Shown here: piece by piece, positions 48,588 through 56,772 of the stretch | Layout of the letters: every line of letters begins with the position of its first letter | Numbering within the stretch: the stretch's first letter is position 1 | Source of the DNA: Paracoccaceae bacterium | GTDB lineage: Bacteria > Pseudomonadota > Alphaproteobacteria > Rhodobacterales > Rhodobacteraceae | Reading direction: 5' to 3' | Assembly (NCBI GenBank): GCA_002709405.1 | Contig: PAQV01000005.1 | Coordinates: 92,451-156,450, forward strand | DNA length: 64,000 nt | Notes under the pieces: model-generated | Seen by the model: the letters and a program-made list of their open reading frames with translations, nothing else | Databases searched by the model: none | What the model was told of the DNA's origin: nothing | Position numbers and translations under genes: made by a program

Positions 48588-50039
48588 TCAAAGACGGCGG
48601 GCGATCCGGGCCATACCTTCGGGGATCCGGCTGGCCGGGATCGACGAATAGGCCAGCCGGTAGAAGTTGCGCGACCGGTGAGCGGCGTGGAAGAAGGGCG
48701 CTCCGGGTTCGATCAGCACCCCGTCGGCGCGCAGGTCTTCGGCCAGGCGGGTGGTGTCGAGGTGGTCGGGCGCCCGCATCCACAGCGAGGATCCCCCGAA
48801 TGCCCCGCGCCCGGCGACGGTCAGGCCGTGGCGGGCGATGGCCTCTTCGACAACCGTGCGGCGGTCCTGCAATACACCGGCCATGCGCCGGATCTGGGCA
48901 TCGTAATGGCCGAGGGACAGGAAGTAGGCGGCTGTGCGCTGGATATGGCCGGGCGGATGGCGCAGCACGCTGGCCCGCAGGGCGCGGGCCTCGCGGATGA
49001 ACGGGCGCGAGCCGACCATGTATCCCAGCCGCAACCCCGGAAAGAGCGACTTGGAGAAGCTGCCGACATAGATCACCCGGCCCTCGGTATCGAGCGACTT
49101 GAGCGCGGGCGACGGCGCTTTCAGGAAGGCCATTTCGAATTCGTAATCATCCTCGACGATCAGGGCACCGATGTCCCGGGCGCGGTCGAGCAGGGCACGC
49201 CGGCGGTCCATGGGCATGGTGGCCGTGGTGGGCGACTGGTGGCTGGGGGTCGTGAAGATGACATCGGTGCCGTCGGGGATGGCATCGGGGGGCAGGCCAT
49301 CGGCGTCGACGCGCAGGGGCGACAGGGCGCAGCCGGTCTGGACGAGGATGTCCCGCTGGGCATGGTAGCAGGGGTCTTCGATCGCGGCGCGGCGGGAGCG
49401 GGTCAGCAGCAGCTGGGCGGCCAGCCACAGGGCGTTCTGGGCGCCGAGGGTGATCAGGATCTCGTCGGGCCGGGCGGTGATGCCCCGGCGGGGCAGGGTA
49501 TGGCGGGCGATGAACTCGATCAGCAGGGGGTCGTCGGCGTCGTAGTAATCGGTGGTGAGGGCGGTGAAATCCTTTTGACCCAGGGCCTGGATGGCGCAAA
49601 GCCGCCAGTTGGCATGGTCGAACAGGGTGGGATCGGCCTGGCCGTAGATGAACGGATAGCGATAGGTCTGCCAATCGCGGGGTTTCTCGGGGGTGTCGCC
49701 TCCGGTGAAGCGGCGGGCCAGGGCTGCGGGCCAGTCGATGGCGTCGACCGCGCGGGGCGTGGGATTGAAGCTCGGCGGGACGGGGGCGTTGTCGGAGACG
49801 TAATAACCTGACCGGCCGCGTGAGGTCAGGTAATCGTTGGCCAGAAGCTCGGTATAGGCCAGCGTAACGGTGATGCGCGAGACGCCGAGGTGGCGGGCAA
49901 GGGCGCGCGAGGAGGGCAGTTTTTCGCCCTTGTGGAAGCGGCCTGAAAGGATGCCTTCGGCGACCATCTGCTGGATGCGGGCCTGAAGGGTGCCCTGGGC
50001 GTCGGGGGCAAGGAAGAAGGTGTCGACGGAAATGGCCAT
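48588..50039 (-). CDS. tauR: MocR-type regulator, probably TauR (GntR HTH + aminotransferase domain)
   Basis: A 483-residue MocR/PdxR-family protein. The GntR winged helix (about residues 12-80) reads LQARIQQMVAEGILSGRFHK, GEKLPSSRALARHLGVSRITV; the aminotransferase-like domain (about 110-483) has the PLP lysine in VGSFSKSLFPGLRLGY and IVEDDYEFE. In Rhodobacter, TauR activates taurine genes including xsc; the adjacency here supports that assignment. It lies upstream of xsc on the same strand with a 194-base gap, which probably contains an xsc promoter under its control. Confidence 0.85.
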   Translation of the reverse strand: MAISVDTFFLAPDAQGTLQARIQQMVAEGILSGRFHKGEKLPSSRALARHLGVSRITVTLAYTELLANDYLTSRGRSGYYVSDNAPVPPSFNPTPRAVDAIDWPAALARRFTGGDTPEKPRDWQTYRYPFIYGQADPTLFDHANWRLCAIQALGQKDFTALTTDYYDADDPLLIEFIARHTLPRRGITARPDEILITLGAQNALWLAAQLLLTRSRRAAIEDPCYHAQRDILVQTGCALSPLRVDADGLPPDAIPDGTDVIFTTPSHQSPTTATMPMDRRRALLDRARDIGALIVEDDYEFEMAFLKAPSPALKSLDTEGRVIYVGSFSKSLFPGLRLGYMVGSRPFIREARALRASVLRHPPGHIQRTAAYFLSLGHYDAQIRRMAGVLQDRRTVVEEAIARHGLTVAGRGAFGGSSLWMRAPDHLDTTRLAEDLRADGVLIEPGAPFFHAAHRSRNFYRLAYSSIPASRIPEGMARIARRL

Positions 50040-50065
50040 CTGGGGTGCGCGCGGTCGGGCAGGGA

Positions 50066-50123
50066 AGATGGGTTCGAAGAACCCATCCTACGCCAACGTG
50101 TAGGATGGGTCATTTGACCCATC
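50066..50123. repeat. REP-like palindromes family C, copy 3 (two overlapping units)
   Basis: First unit: AGATGGGTTCGAAGAACCCA to 50090; second unit: TAGGATGGGTCATTTGACCC to 50123. Each forms its own hairpin, and TAGGATGGGT of the second (50101-50110) can also pair with ACCCATCCTA of the first (50081-50090), giving an alternative fold. They lie between the starts of tauR and the stop of the epimerase-like gene on the same strand. Confidence 0.7.
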
Positions 50124-50170
50124 GCTTGGCGGGCACCATAAGCTGGACATAAGGGGCGCGCAATCTGGAC

Positions 50171-51112
50171 CTATCGTACCTCGGCCGCCAGCCGGTCCAG
50201 CAGGGTCGCCGCGCTGGTCTTGAAGTCGAACTTCGGCCTCCAATCCCATTCGGCGCGCGCAGGCGTGCTGTCCATCTCGTCCGGTCCGCCGCCCACGAAG
50301 CCCACGACCACGGGATCCGGCTGAAAGTCGCAGGTGAACCCCTGGACCCGGGCGCTCAGCTCGGCGGCGATCTCGCCCGCGGTCAGGCTGTAGCCGTGCA
50401 GGTTGTACCCCGGTGTGACCAGCCGCGACCCGTCGGCCCGCACCAGTTGCACGATGCTGTCGACCACGTCGTCCAGGAACAGGTTCGACATGCCGGTCTC
50501 CGGGTGCACGGGGAAGGTAAAGGGCCGGCCCTCGATCGCCGCGCGGAAGGCATGGCTGGGGTAGGCTGTCAGTGCGGTCGGCGGGGCGAAGGGCGACAGC
50601 ACCATCGGAAAGCGCAGGCAGCGGAAGTCGAACCCGTGCACCCGGCGCAGGTAATGGCCCATCCGCTCGACCGCCACCTTGGTCGCCCCGTAGATCGTTT
50701 CGGGCCATTGCGGCGCATCCACGGCCAGGGGCGAGGGCAGGCCGGGCCCGTAGGTCGCCACGCTGGAGGAGAACACGAAGGGCCCCGGGGCCAGCTCTCG
50801 GGCCAACTGCATCAGGGCGACCGAGGCGCTGGCGTTGATCTCCCAGGCGGCGGTGGGATCGGCCTCGGAACTGCCCGACAGCAGCGAGGCCAGGTGGATG
50901 ATGGCATCGGGCCGGTGCGTGGCCAGGGTATCGCGCAGCAGGGCGGTGTCGCGGACATCGCCCAGGACCACCGTGTCGCGCGGGGCGCTGTGCGGCCCGT
51001 CGCTGCCCGGCAGGTCGAAGCTGACAATGCGGCTGCCCTGCGCCTCCAGCCGTTCGGCCACCAGCCGGCCCAGGTTGCCGTTGCCCCCGGTGATCAGGAT
51101 CGTGTCGTTCAT
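50171..51112 (-). CDS. NAD-dependent epimerase/dehydratase, sugar-acid or threonine dehydrogenase-like
   Basis: A 313-residue extended short-chain dehydrogenase. TILITGGNGNLGRLVAERLE is the NAD-binding loop, YGATKVAVERMG the catalytic YxxxK, and MSNLFLDDVVDSIVQL a conserved later segment. The closest patterns are D-erythronate dehydrogenase (DenD) and the epimerase-like L-threonine 3-dehydrogenases; neither is certain. ATG at 51112 is seven bases from GGAGGA and fits better than 51118. Its neighbour is an Lrp-type regulator on the same strand, which may control it. Confidence 0.8.
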   Translation of the reverse strand: MNDTILITGGNGNLGRLVAERLEAQGSRIVSFDLPGSDGPHSAPRDTVVLGDVRDTALLRDTLATHRPDAIIHLASLLSGSSEADPTAAWEINASASVALMQLARELAPGPFVFSSSVATYGPGLPSPLAVDAPQWPETIYGATKVAVERMGHYLRRVHGFDFRCLRFPMVLSPFAPPTALTAYPSHAFRAAIEGRPFTFPVHPETGMSNLFLDDVVDSIVQLVRADGSRLVTPGYNLHGYSLTAGEIAAELSARVQGFTCDFQPDPVVVGFVGGGPDEMDSTPARAEWDWRPKFDFKTSAATLLDRLAAEVR

Positions 51113-51165
51113 GTGCATGTCCTCCCGCCCGCCACTATGGCCGGGCCGGACCGGCGGGGGAAGCG

Positions 51166-51624
51166 TCAGAGCGGCAGGGCCGTGGTCTTGAACACCGTGC
51201 GCAGGGCAAACGAGCTTTGCATCTGGGCCACGCCGGGCAGGCGGGCCAGGTATTGGCGGTGAATGCGGGCAAAATCCTCGGTGTCTTCGGCGACGACCTT
51301 CAGGATGTAATCCGCCGTGCCGGCCATCAGGTGGCATTCCAGCACGTCGGGGATCCGGGCCACGGCCTTTTCGAAGGCGTCGAGCACCTCGTCGGTCTGG
51401 CCCTGCAGGGTGATCTCCACGAAGACCGTCGTGGCCATGCCCAGCTTGCGCGCGTCCAGCAGGGCGACGTAGCCGCGGATATAACCCTCGGCCTCCAGCC
51501 GTTGCACCCGCCTGTGGCAGGCCGAGGCCGACAGGTTGACCTGGGCCGACAGGTCCGCGTTGGAAATGCGGCCCTTGCGTTGCAACGCGGCAAGGATGTT
51601 CCGGTCAATCGTGTCGAGGCTCAT
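51166..51624 (-). CDS. Lrp/AsnC-family transcriptional regulator
   Basis: A 152-residue Lrp protein. The N-terminal helix-turn-helix is LDTIDRNILAALQRKGRISN, ADLSAQVNLSASACHRRVQRLEAEGYI (short: LSASACHRRVQRLEAEGYIR), and the C-terminal RAM domain includes VLECHLMAGTADYILKV. It probably senses an amino acid and may control the adjacent epimerase-like gene 53 bases downstream. Upstream (51712-51730) is a tandem GGGTCACCT pair that could be its site. Confidence 0.93.
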   Translation of the reverse strand: MSLDTIDRNILAALQRKGRISNADLSAQVNLSASACHRRVQRLEAEGYIRGYVALLDARKLGMATTVFVEITLQGQTDEVLDAFEKAVARIPDVLECHLMAGTADYILKVVAEDTEDFARIHRQYLARLPGVAQMQSSFALRTVFKTTALPL

Positions 51625-51878
51625 TTGCGCGGAAATCTCCCGTGAACGCAGAAATCCGCCGAAGAATATTCGAAAAAGGGTGCGGGCTGCGAGGGGGAAA
51701 TCACGCGTCTCGGGTCACCTGGGGTCACCTCGGGGGCCTCATGGGGCATTTGGCCTCGGGATGGGATGACGGGGCGATTGGAGGTCCGGACGAGATCAAG
51801 CCGCGGGACTTCCGGGGCGGTGATCGAGGGGGTGGGGCGGGGCCGCCGTTGCCCGGCCGATGGCCGGCGGGTGAGGGC

Positions 51879-51896
51879 TGTCCCACGCGTGGGACA
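51879..51896. promoter_or_regulatory. Perfect 18-base palindrome
   Basis: TGTCCCACGCGTGGGACA reads the same on both strands and is followed by TTTT. It could be a dimeric regulator site or a short terminator. It lies at the GC/AT composition boundary, about 255 bases upstream of the Lrp gene and 600 bases upstream of the deaminase gene. Confidence 0.45.
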
Positions 51897-52180
51897 TTTT
51901 CGGAGTGAGGGATTTCAATGGGTTACAGAGGCGAATTTACGGTTTCTTAGGAATTGGGGGGCTTGGCGGAGACGAGTGGGAGGTTAACCGAGGCTCGGTC
52001 TTTACCTGGATCATCGGCGTGTCGGGAGAGGACTTGAGGTCTGGTAACCGGACTTTTCAGCCATTCGGAAGTGATTGGATTTGCTCGGTTTTCCACCTAG
52101 ATTTGCGCGCAAAAAATGGACAAAACGTGAAGGTTTAGACGCTTCTCAACCGCTTCAACGCATGCCCCCAGACCTCAAAT

Positions 52181-52215
52181 GAAGCACGGGGCCGATCATG
52201 GCGGCCCCGTGCTTC
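52181..52215 (-). terminator. 13-bp stem-loop after the small minus-strand ORF
   Basis: GAAGCACGGGGCC / GGCCCCGTGCTTC with a nine-base loop, perfect over 13 bp. On the minus strand it begins 33 bases after the stop of the 56-residue ORF, where a terminator would sit; the following bases are only moderately T-rich. Read on the plus strand it could instead be part of a structured leader or RNA for the deaminase gene. Confidence 0.55.
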
Positions 52216-52248
52216 AAAATTTGCTCGCGTTGTAAGTCGCGAGTACCT

Positions 52249-52419
52249 TCAGCCAGGTGACTTAATCTCAACAGTTCGATCTTTGTCGCGGTTATCACGC
52301 CACTCTCTGGCACGTTCGAAGTCTGCTTGCGACGCTTCGGATGTTTGCTCGTAGTCCTTGAGGGTCTGCGCAAATGAGCTTGAGAAATCGAACTGCGGGG
52401 CCTGTTCTCGATTCTGCAT
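52249..52419 (-). CDS. Small divergent ORF next to the anti-phage deaminase, unknown function
   Basis: A 56-residue hydrophilic, charged protein (begins MQNREQAPQFDFSSSFAQTL; rich in Asp, Glu, Arg and Lys in the second half), not recognised. The ATG at 52419 has GGAGAG four bases upstream and a strong hairpin follows the stop, so it looks like a complete transcription unit. It is divergent from the deaminase gene with 77 bases between starts. It could be a partner, inhibitor or regulator, or chance; see findings. Confidence 0.5.
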   Translation of the reverse strand: MQNREQAPQFDFSSSFAQTLKDYEQTSEASQADFERAREWRDNRDKDRTVEIKSPG

Positions 52420-52496
52420 GGTCTCTCCAGTCAAGATATTGTGGACAGTGTTGCACACACACACTAGCCTGTCACGCGGTCGTTGAGAGTGAGTAT

Positions 52497-54020
52497 ATGG
52501 AAAAAGTAGTGGACGCGGAACTGGTAGTCGGTCTTGTGGGACGTCTGGGCGCAGACATGCCGATGGTCATAAAACGCATTCAAGATACGCTGCACAGTCT
52601 TCACTACGAGCACCACCACATCAAGTTGACGGACTTTGTGAAGGACCCCAAGTTTCGCTTCGACTTGGTCGAATCACCGGTCGAAAAACGATACGAAACA
52701 TACATCAGCGCCTGCAATGAAGTGCGACGTCTTGCCGGCCGGGATGATTTTTTCGTGTCGTATGCAGTCGAAAGAATTCGAGCCGTCAGACGCGAGAAAA
52801 ACACGGATGACAACGCTGCGCTACCCTTGAGGCGGACTGCTTATATTATTGACCAGATCAAACGTCCTGAGGAAGTCGCGGCGCTTCGCTCCATCTACGG
52901 CCAGCAGTTCATTCTAATTTCGTGCCACTCTCCAAATGATTTTATTAAGCAGGCATTGGCTCAGAGGATTGCAGATGGGCATTCTGACAGCCCTAAGTCG
53001 GAAAAATGGCAGGCAGCAGCTATGGAGCTCATAGCTAGAGATGGTGACGAATCTTCAGTGCCCCACGGCCAACGTGTCAGTGATGTATTCCCGCTAGCCG
53101 ATGTAGTGGTCGACACATCGGATGGCGACCAACTTGAAAAGCTTTTGAAACGCTTTTTCTTTGCGCTGTTTGGAAACTTTGTGATTTCGCCAACGAAAGG
53201 CGAGTTTTTCCTAAACTTAGCCTACCAGACTTCGCTGACTTCTTGCGATACGGCTCGGCAAGTTGGGGCTGCAATTTCAAAAGGTAGTGATATAGTTTCG
53301 ACCGGTTACAACGAAGCTCCGAAATCTCAGGGTGGAACTTATTGGCCTGAGGATGGGGAGGATGGTCGCGACGTAGTGTTGGGCAAAGACCCAAACACTA
53401 TTCGTAAGCGTCAAATGTTGATCGAAGTCGTCCAGAGACTAGCGAAGTCCGGTGAACTGAAGAGAAATTTTGATGATGACATGGCTATCGCCGAAGCCTT
53501 CATTGACACAAAGGACTCGGCACTCGAAAAGGCTCAAATTTTGGATACTCTCGAATATGGGCGGGCAGTTCATGCGGAGATGGCGGCGATTTCCACCGCC
53601 GCACGATTGGGGCTAAGCTTGGCGGGTTCAAGTTTGTATTGCACGACCTTCCCCTGTCACAATTGTTCAAAACACATTGTAGCGACCGGCGTCAGTGAGG
53701 TGTTCTATTTAGAGCCTTATGCGAAGAGCTTTGCGGATGACCTTTATCCCGACTCAATATCGATCGACCAAAAGAAACCTGATATGGACAAGGTGGTGTT
53801 TAAGCAGTTTGTCGGCATTACCCCGCAGCGTTATAAAAGCCTATTTTCAAAGTCGAAGCTGAAAGACAGGTTAGGGCACGTGAAGGCTTGGGACGCGGCC
53901 TCTGCGCAACCAATTATCGAAAAGCTCGACCAAGGTCATACCTCACGCGAAGCGCTGTTCCAAAAGACCATCGCAAATTCGGTAGCTGAAAACGGAAGAT
54001 ATCTTTTGAACGGTGAATAA
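52497..54020 (+). CDS. avcD: Anti-phage deoxycytidylate (dCTP/dCMP) deaminase, AvcD/DCD type
   Basis: A 507-residue two-domain protein. The N-terminal half starts ELVVGLVGRLGADMPMVIKR, the degenerate P-loop region (GxxGxxG at residues 12-18) seen in this defence family. The C-terminal half is a zinc cytidylate deaminase: CDTARQVGAAISKGSDIVSTGYNEAP, catalytic HAE (His359, Glu361) and zinc cysteines 387 and 390 in FPCHNCSKHI. Such enzymes deaminate deoxycytidine nucleotides during phage infection and starve replication. ATG at 52497 (MEKVVDAE) is chosen; upstream frame residues are Cys-rich and unlike the family. Codon use is AT-rich compared with every neighbour, indicating horizontal acquisition. 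Confidence 0.9.
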   Translation: MEKVVDAELVVGLVGRLGADMPMVIKRIQDTLHSLHYEHHHIKLTDFVKDPKFRFDLVESPVEKRYETYISACNEVRRLAGRDDFFVSYAVERIRAVRREKNTDDNAALPLRRTAYIIDQIKRPEEVAALRSIYGQQFILISCHSPNDFIKQALAQRIADGHSDSPKSEKWQAAAMELIARDGDESSVPHGQRVSDVFPLADVVVDTSDGDQLEKLLKRFFFALFGNFVISPTKGEFFLNLAYQTSLTSCDTARQVGAAISKGSDIVSTGYNEAPKSQGGTYWPEDGEDGRDVVLGKDPNTIRKRQMLIEVVQRLAKSGELKRNFDDDMAIAEAFIDTKDSALEKAQILDTLEYGRAVHAEMAAISTAARLGLSLAGSSLYCTTFPCHNCSKHIVATGVSEVFYLEPYAKSFADDLYPDSISIDQKKPDMDKVVFKQFVGITPQRYKSLFSKSKLKDRLGHVKAWDAASAQPIIEKLDQGHTSREALFQKTIANSVAENGRYLLNGE

Positions 54021-54445
54021 CAAAGTAAATAGTTTAGTCAGTCTGCTTGGGCGGAGAAAACTGCGTGTTACGCAAGTACCATCTAGCGCATTCAAAGAAT
54101 GATGGAGGCAAGTGCCGGAAGCGAACCGATGTTCAGGAATTGTGCGAATGTCGCCGACCGCACTTTGCTGATCTTGACGCATAGTGCAGTATCGACGCAT
54201 TGATCAAAAGGGGCGGTGAATCGCCGCTTGTAACTCTCTGGCGCGGGTCTCTCGCGGTTGCGGCGAAAGGCCGAAACCCGCTCCTGTTGCTTAAGGCTGC
54301 GCTCTGTAGTGATGCCTGCAGGGTGGCAAGCGGGGGTTCGCGGTTGGCTTTTCGAAGAACTCGCTTCTTGGCCCTCGGGGCGCCGGGCACCACGGCCCAA
54401 TTCCCGCCCGGGCCTCCGGTTGTCCGGGGCGCGGGCGGGGGTCTT
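54021..54445. other. Non-coding right flank of the deaminase island
   Basis: These 425 bases between the deaminase stop and the convergent MscS gene have no convincing gene. GC content rises again from about 54200. Frames on the minus strand (54092-54400 and 54133-54393) have no ribosome-binding site or recognisable composition. No integrase, tRNA end or obvious direct repeat that would mark an attachment site was seen. Confidence 0.55.
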
Positions 54446-55249
54446 TCAGGCGGGTTTGACGATTTCGACCGCGTGGGGGTAGGGGATCGAGATGCCGTTG
54501 GCGTCGAAGGCCTCCTTGACGGCCTTGGTCATGTGGAACTTGAGATCCCAGTAGTCGGCGGCCTTGCACCAGAGGCGGGTGCTGATGTCGACCGAGCTGT
54601 CTCCGAGGTTGGTCACGCGCACCCAGGGGGCCGGGTCGGGGAAGACTCGGGTGTCGGCCTTGGCGATGTCGAGGATGATCTGCATGGCCGTGTCGGCGTT
54701 GTCGTCGTAGTCGATGCCGAAGGTCAGGTCGCAGCGGCGGGTGTCGTGGTGCGAGTAGTTGGTGATGATGGCGCCCCAGCACTGGCCGTTGGGCATGATG
54801 ATCTGGACGTTGTCGGGGGTGACGAGCTCGGTCATGAAGAGGTCAAGGTCCTTGACGGTGCCCGAGGTGCCTCCGATGTCGACGAATTGGCCGAGCTTGT
54901 AGGGGCGGAAGAGGATCAGCATGACCCCGGCGGCGAGGTCGCTGAGCGTGCCCTGCAGGGCCAGGCCGATGGCCAGCGAGGCGGCACCAAGCACGGCGAC
55001 GAGGCTGGTGGCCTGGATGCCGAAGAGGCCGAGGACGGCGATGAAGACGACGAGCAGGATGCCCCAACGCAGCAGGCTGGAAAAGAACCCGGCGAGGGTG
55101 GCGTCGATCTGGGGGGTCTTGGCGAGGCGCTTGCGGACGGACCGGCTGAGCACGTTGGCGATGATCCAGCCGATGATCAGGACGATGATGGCCTTGGCGG
55201 CGTTCAGGATGAGCGGCCCGTAGGTTTCGAATATGTCGACGGGGTCCAT
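54446..55249 (-). CDS. MscS-family mechanosensitive ion channel
   Basis: A 267-residue channel. About three hydrophobic helices come first (AIIVLIIGWIIANVLSRSVR and others), then the pore-lining TM3 region with the Gly/Ala-rich VAVLGAASLAIGLALQGTLSDLAAGVMLI (short: AASLAIGLALQGTLSDLAAG) and the MscS beta domain with QIIMPNGQCWG. It opens under membrane tension to release solutes on hypo-osmotic shock. Convergent with the deaminase gene. Confidence 0.94.
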   Translation of the reverse strand: MDPVDIFETYGPLILNAAKAIIVLIIGWIIANVLSRSVRKRLAKTPQIDATLAGFFSSLLRWGILLVVFIAVLGLFGIQATSLVAVLGAASLAIGLALQGTLSDLAAGVMLILFRPYKLGQFVDIGGTSGTVKDLDLFMTELVTPDNVQIIMPNGQCWGAIITNYSHHDTRRCDLTFGIDYDDNADTAMQIILDIAKADTRVFPDPAPWVRVTNLGDSSVDISTRLWCKAADYWDLKFHMTKAVKEAFDANGISIPYPHAVEIVKPA

Positions 55250-55406
55250 GGGGGTACCTCCGGTTGAGGGTCGGTGACGGTTGACACGTGTTCAGCACGA
55301 AAGACGGCTGCGCGCAACGACTGTCCGGGAATGCACAATGGGGCGGGTGGCGCGGGGCGGGGGGCGTCCTTACGTTTGGCGGGTTGTCATGCAGGAGCTT
55401 GTCCCG

Positions 55407-56105
55407 ATGCCCGATCTGTCCGATTTCCCGATCACCCGCCGCTGGCCGGCCAGCGATCCCGAGGTGATCCAGCTGTATTCCTTTCCGACGCCCAACGGGG
55501 TGAAGGTGTCCATCGCGCTGGAGGAGCTGGGCCTGCCCTACGAGGCGCACCGGGTCACGCTGGCCGATGCGGATGTCAAAAGCCCCGAATTCCTGTCGCT
55601 GAACCCGAACAACAAGATCCCGGCGATTGTTGATCCGCACGGGCCGGAGGGGGCTCCGGTCGGGCTGTTCGAAAGCGGGGCGATCCTGGTCTACCTGGCC
55701 GAGAAGACCGGCAAGCTGATCGGGGAAACGGCCAGCGACAAGGCCCGGGTGATCCAGTGGCTGATGTTCCAGATGGGCGGGGTGGGGCCGATGTTCGGCC
55801 AGCTTGGCTTTTTCTACAAGTTCGCGGGCAGCGAGATCGAGGATCCCCGCCCGCGTGAGCGCTACATCAACGAGGTCAAGCGCCTGCTGGGCGTGGTCGA
55901 GGGCCAGCTGGAGGGGCAGGAGTGGATCGCGGGGGCGTTCTCGATCGCCGATATCGCCCTGGCGCCCTGGCTGAACGCGCTGGATTTCTACGGGGCGAAA
56001 GAGGTCGTCGGCTGGGCGGATCATCCCCGCACAATGGCCTACGTGGACCGGTTCATGGACCGGCCGGCGGCAAAGGCCGGGATGGCCGTTCCGCCGGCAA
56101 GCTGA
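55407..56105 (+). CDS. Glutathione S-transferase, YghU/YfcG-like
   Basis: A 232-residue GST. The thioredoxin-fold half has IQLYSFPTPNGVKVSIALEEL and LSLNPNNKIPAIVDPHGP with the glutathione-contact ESGAILVYLAEKTGKL; the helical half includes QWLMFQMGGVGPMFGQLGFF, the disulfide-bond reductase-like signature. ATG at 55407 follows AGGAG at nine bases; an ATG at 55389 is possible. It conjugates or reduces substrates using glutathione. Confidence 0.9.
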   Translation: MPDLSDFPITRRWPASDPEVIQLYSFPTPNGVKVSIALEELGLPYEAHRVTLADADVKSPEFLSLNPNNKIPAIVDPHGPEGAPVGLFESGAILVYLAEKTGKLIGETASDKARVIQWLMFQMGGVGPMFGQLGFFYKFAGSEIEDPRPRERYINEVKRLLGVVEGQLEGQEWIAGAFSIADIALAPWLNALDFYGAKEVVGWADHPRTMAYVDRFMDRPAAKAGMAVPPAS

Positions 56106-56555
56106 TCAGCCGGGCAGGGCGCTGGTCAGGACATAGCGCAGGATGTCGACGACCTGGGCGGGCTCTTGGGCCACGGCCAGGGCGGAGGCGTCGACCTCTT
56201 TGAGGGCGTGGGCATGCTGCGGCCCGTGCAGAATGATCAGCGACTTGCCCAGGGCGGCGGCATAGCCCGCGTCGAAGGCGGCGTTCCACTGCTTGTACTG
56301 GTCGCCGAAGCGCACGACGACGATGTCGGCATCGGCGATGCCCTTGCGGGTGCGGATGGCGTTGACCTGCGCGCCCTTTCGGTCATGCCAGAACTTGTCG
56401 GGTTCCTCGCCCAGGATCGCCACGCCGCAATCGTCGCTGGCCGCGTGGTCGGTGACGGGGCCGGAAAAGGTCACGTCGAGCGACTTGGCCCCGGCGACGA
56501 TCTGGTCGCGCCAGTCGGTGTGGATCTCGCCGGACAGGTAGACGGTCAGGCTCAT
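56106..56555 (-). CDS. ytoQ: YtoQ-family protein (deoxyribosyltransferase-like fold)
   Basis: A 149-residue protein of the YtoQ family: LTVYLSGEIHTDWRDQIVAG, TFSGPVTDHAASDDCG, GADADIVVVRFGDQYKQWNAAFDAGYAAALGK-type segments (short: VVVRFGDQYKQWNAAFDAGY) and ILHGPQHAHALKEVDA. The fold resembles nucleoside 2-deoxyribosyltransferases but the reaction is not established. Its stop abuts the convergent GST gene. Confidence 0.88.
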   Translation of the reverse strand: MSLTVYLSGEIHTDWRDQIVAGAKSLDVTFSGPVTDHAASDDCGVAILGEEPDKFWHDRKGAQVNAIRTRKGIADADIVVVRFGDQYKQWNAAFDAGYAAALGKSLIILHGPQHAHALKEVDASALAVAQEPAQVVDILRYVLTSALPG

Positions 56556-56772
56556 GATGTGGTTCTCCCCTTGGTGACCCGTTGTGTCAGCTGTGTCAGC
56601 TTTGTCTTGGGGGCTTACCCGGTTTCGGGCGACGGGGAAATCCGCGCGTGCCGGTTTTCGCCCAGTGTCGGGCCAGGGAGCGGGGCTGAAGCGTGGGCGC
56701 GCTGGCCGGACCGGCGGCCGAGCGTGTCCTGGGCCGTCGGGCCCGTGGGCTGTCCGTCAGGCGGGCCGTCCG

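Larger units (their letters stand above)
51625..52248. other. Long non-coding stretch; left flank of the low-GC island
   Basis: No credible coding frame is seen in these 624 bases. From left to right it holds a tandem GGGTCACCT pair (51712-51720, 51722-51730), a very GC-rich part, an 18-base palindrome at 51879-51896, and then from about 51900 a clear fall in GC with AT-rich patches. A 13-bp hairpin sits at 52181-52215. Short frames such as 51905-52138 lack a ribosome-binding site and protein-like composition. Confidence 0.6.

Noticed and set aside
51905..52138. 77-residue plus-strand frame in the island flank
   Set aside because: Starts at GTG without a ribosome-binding site and shows no protein-like pattern.
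54092..54400. Minus-strand frames right of the deaminase gene
   Set aside because: No Shine-Dalgarno, mixed composition, and overlap with one another in two frames.
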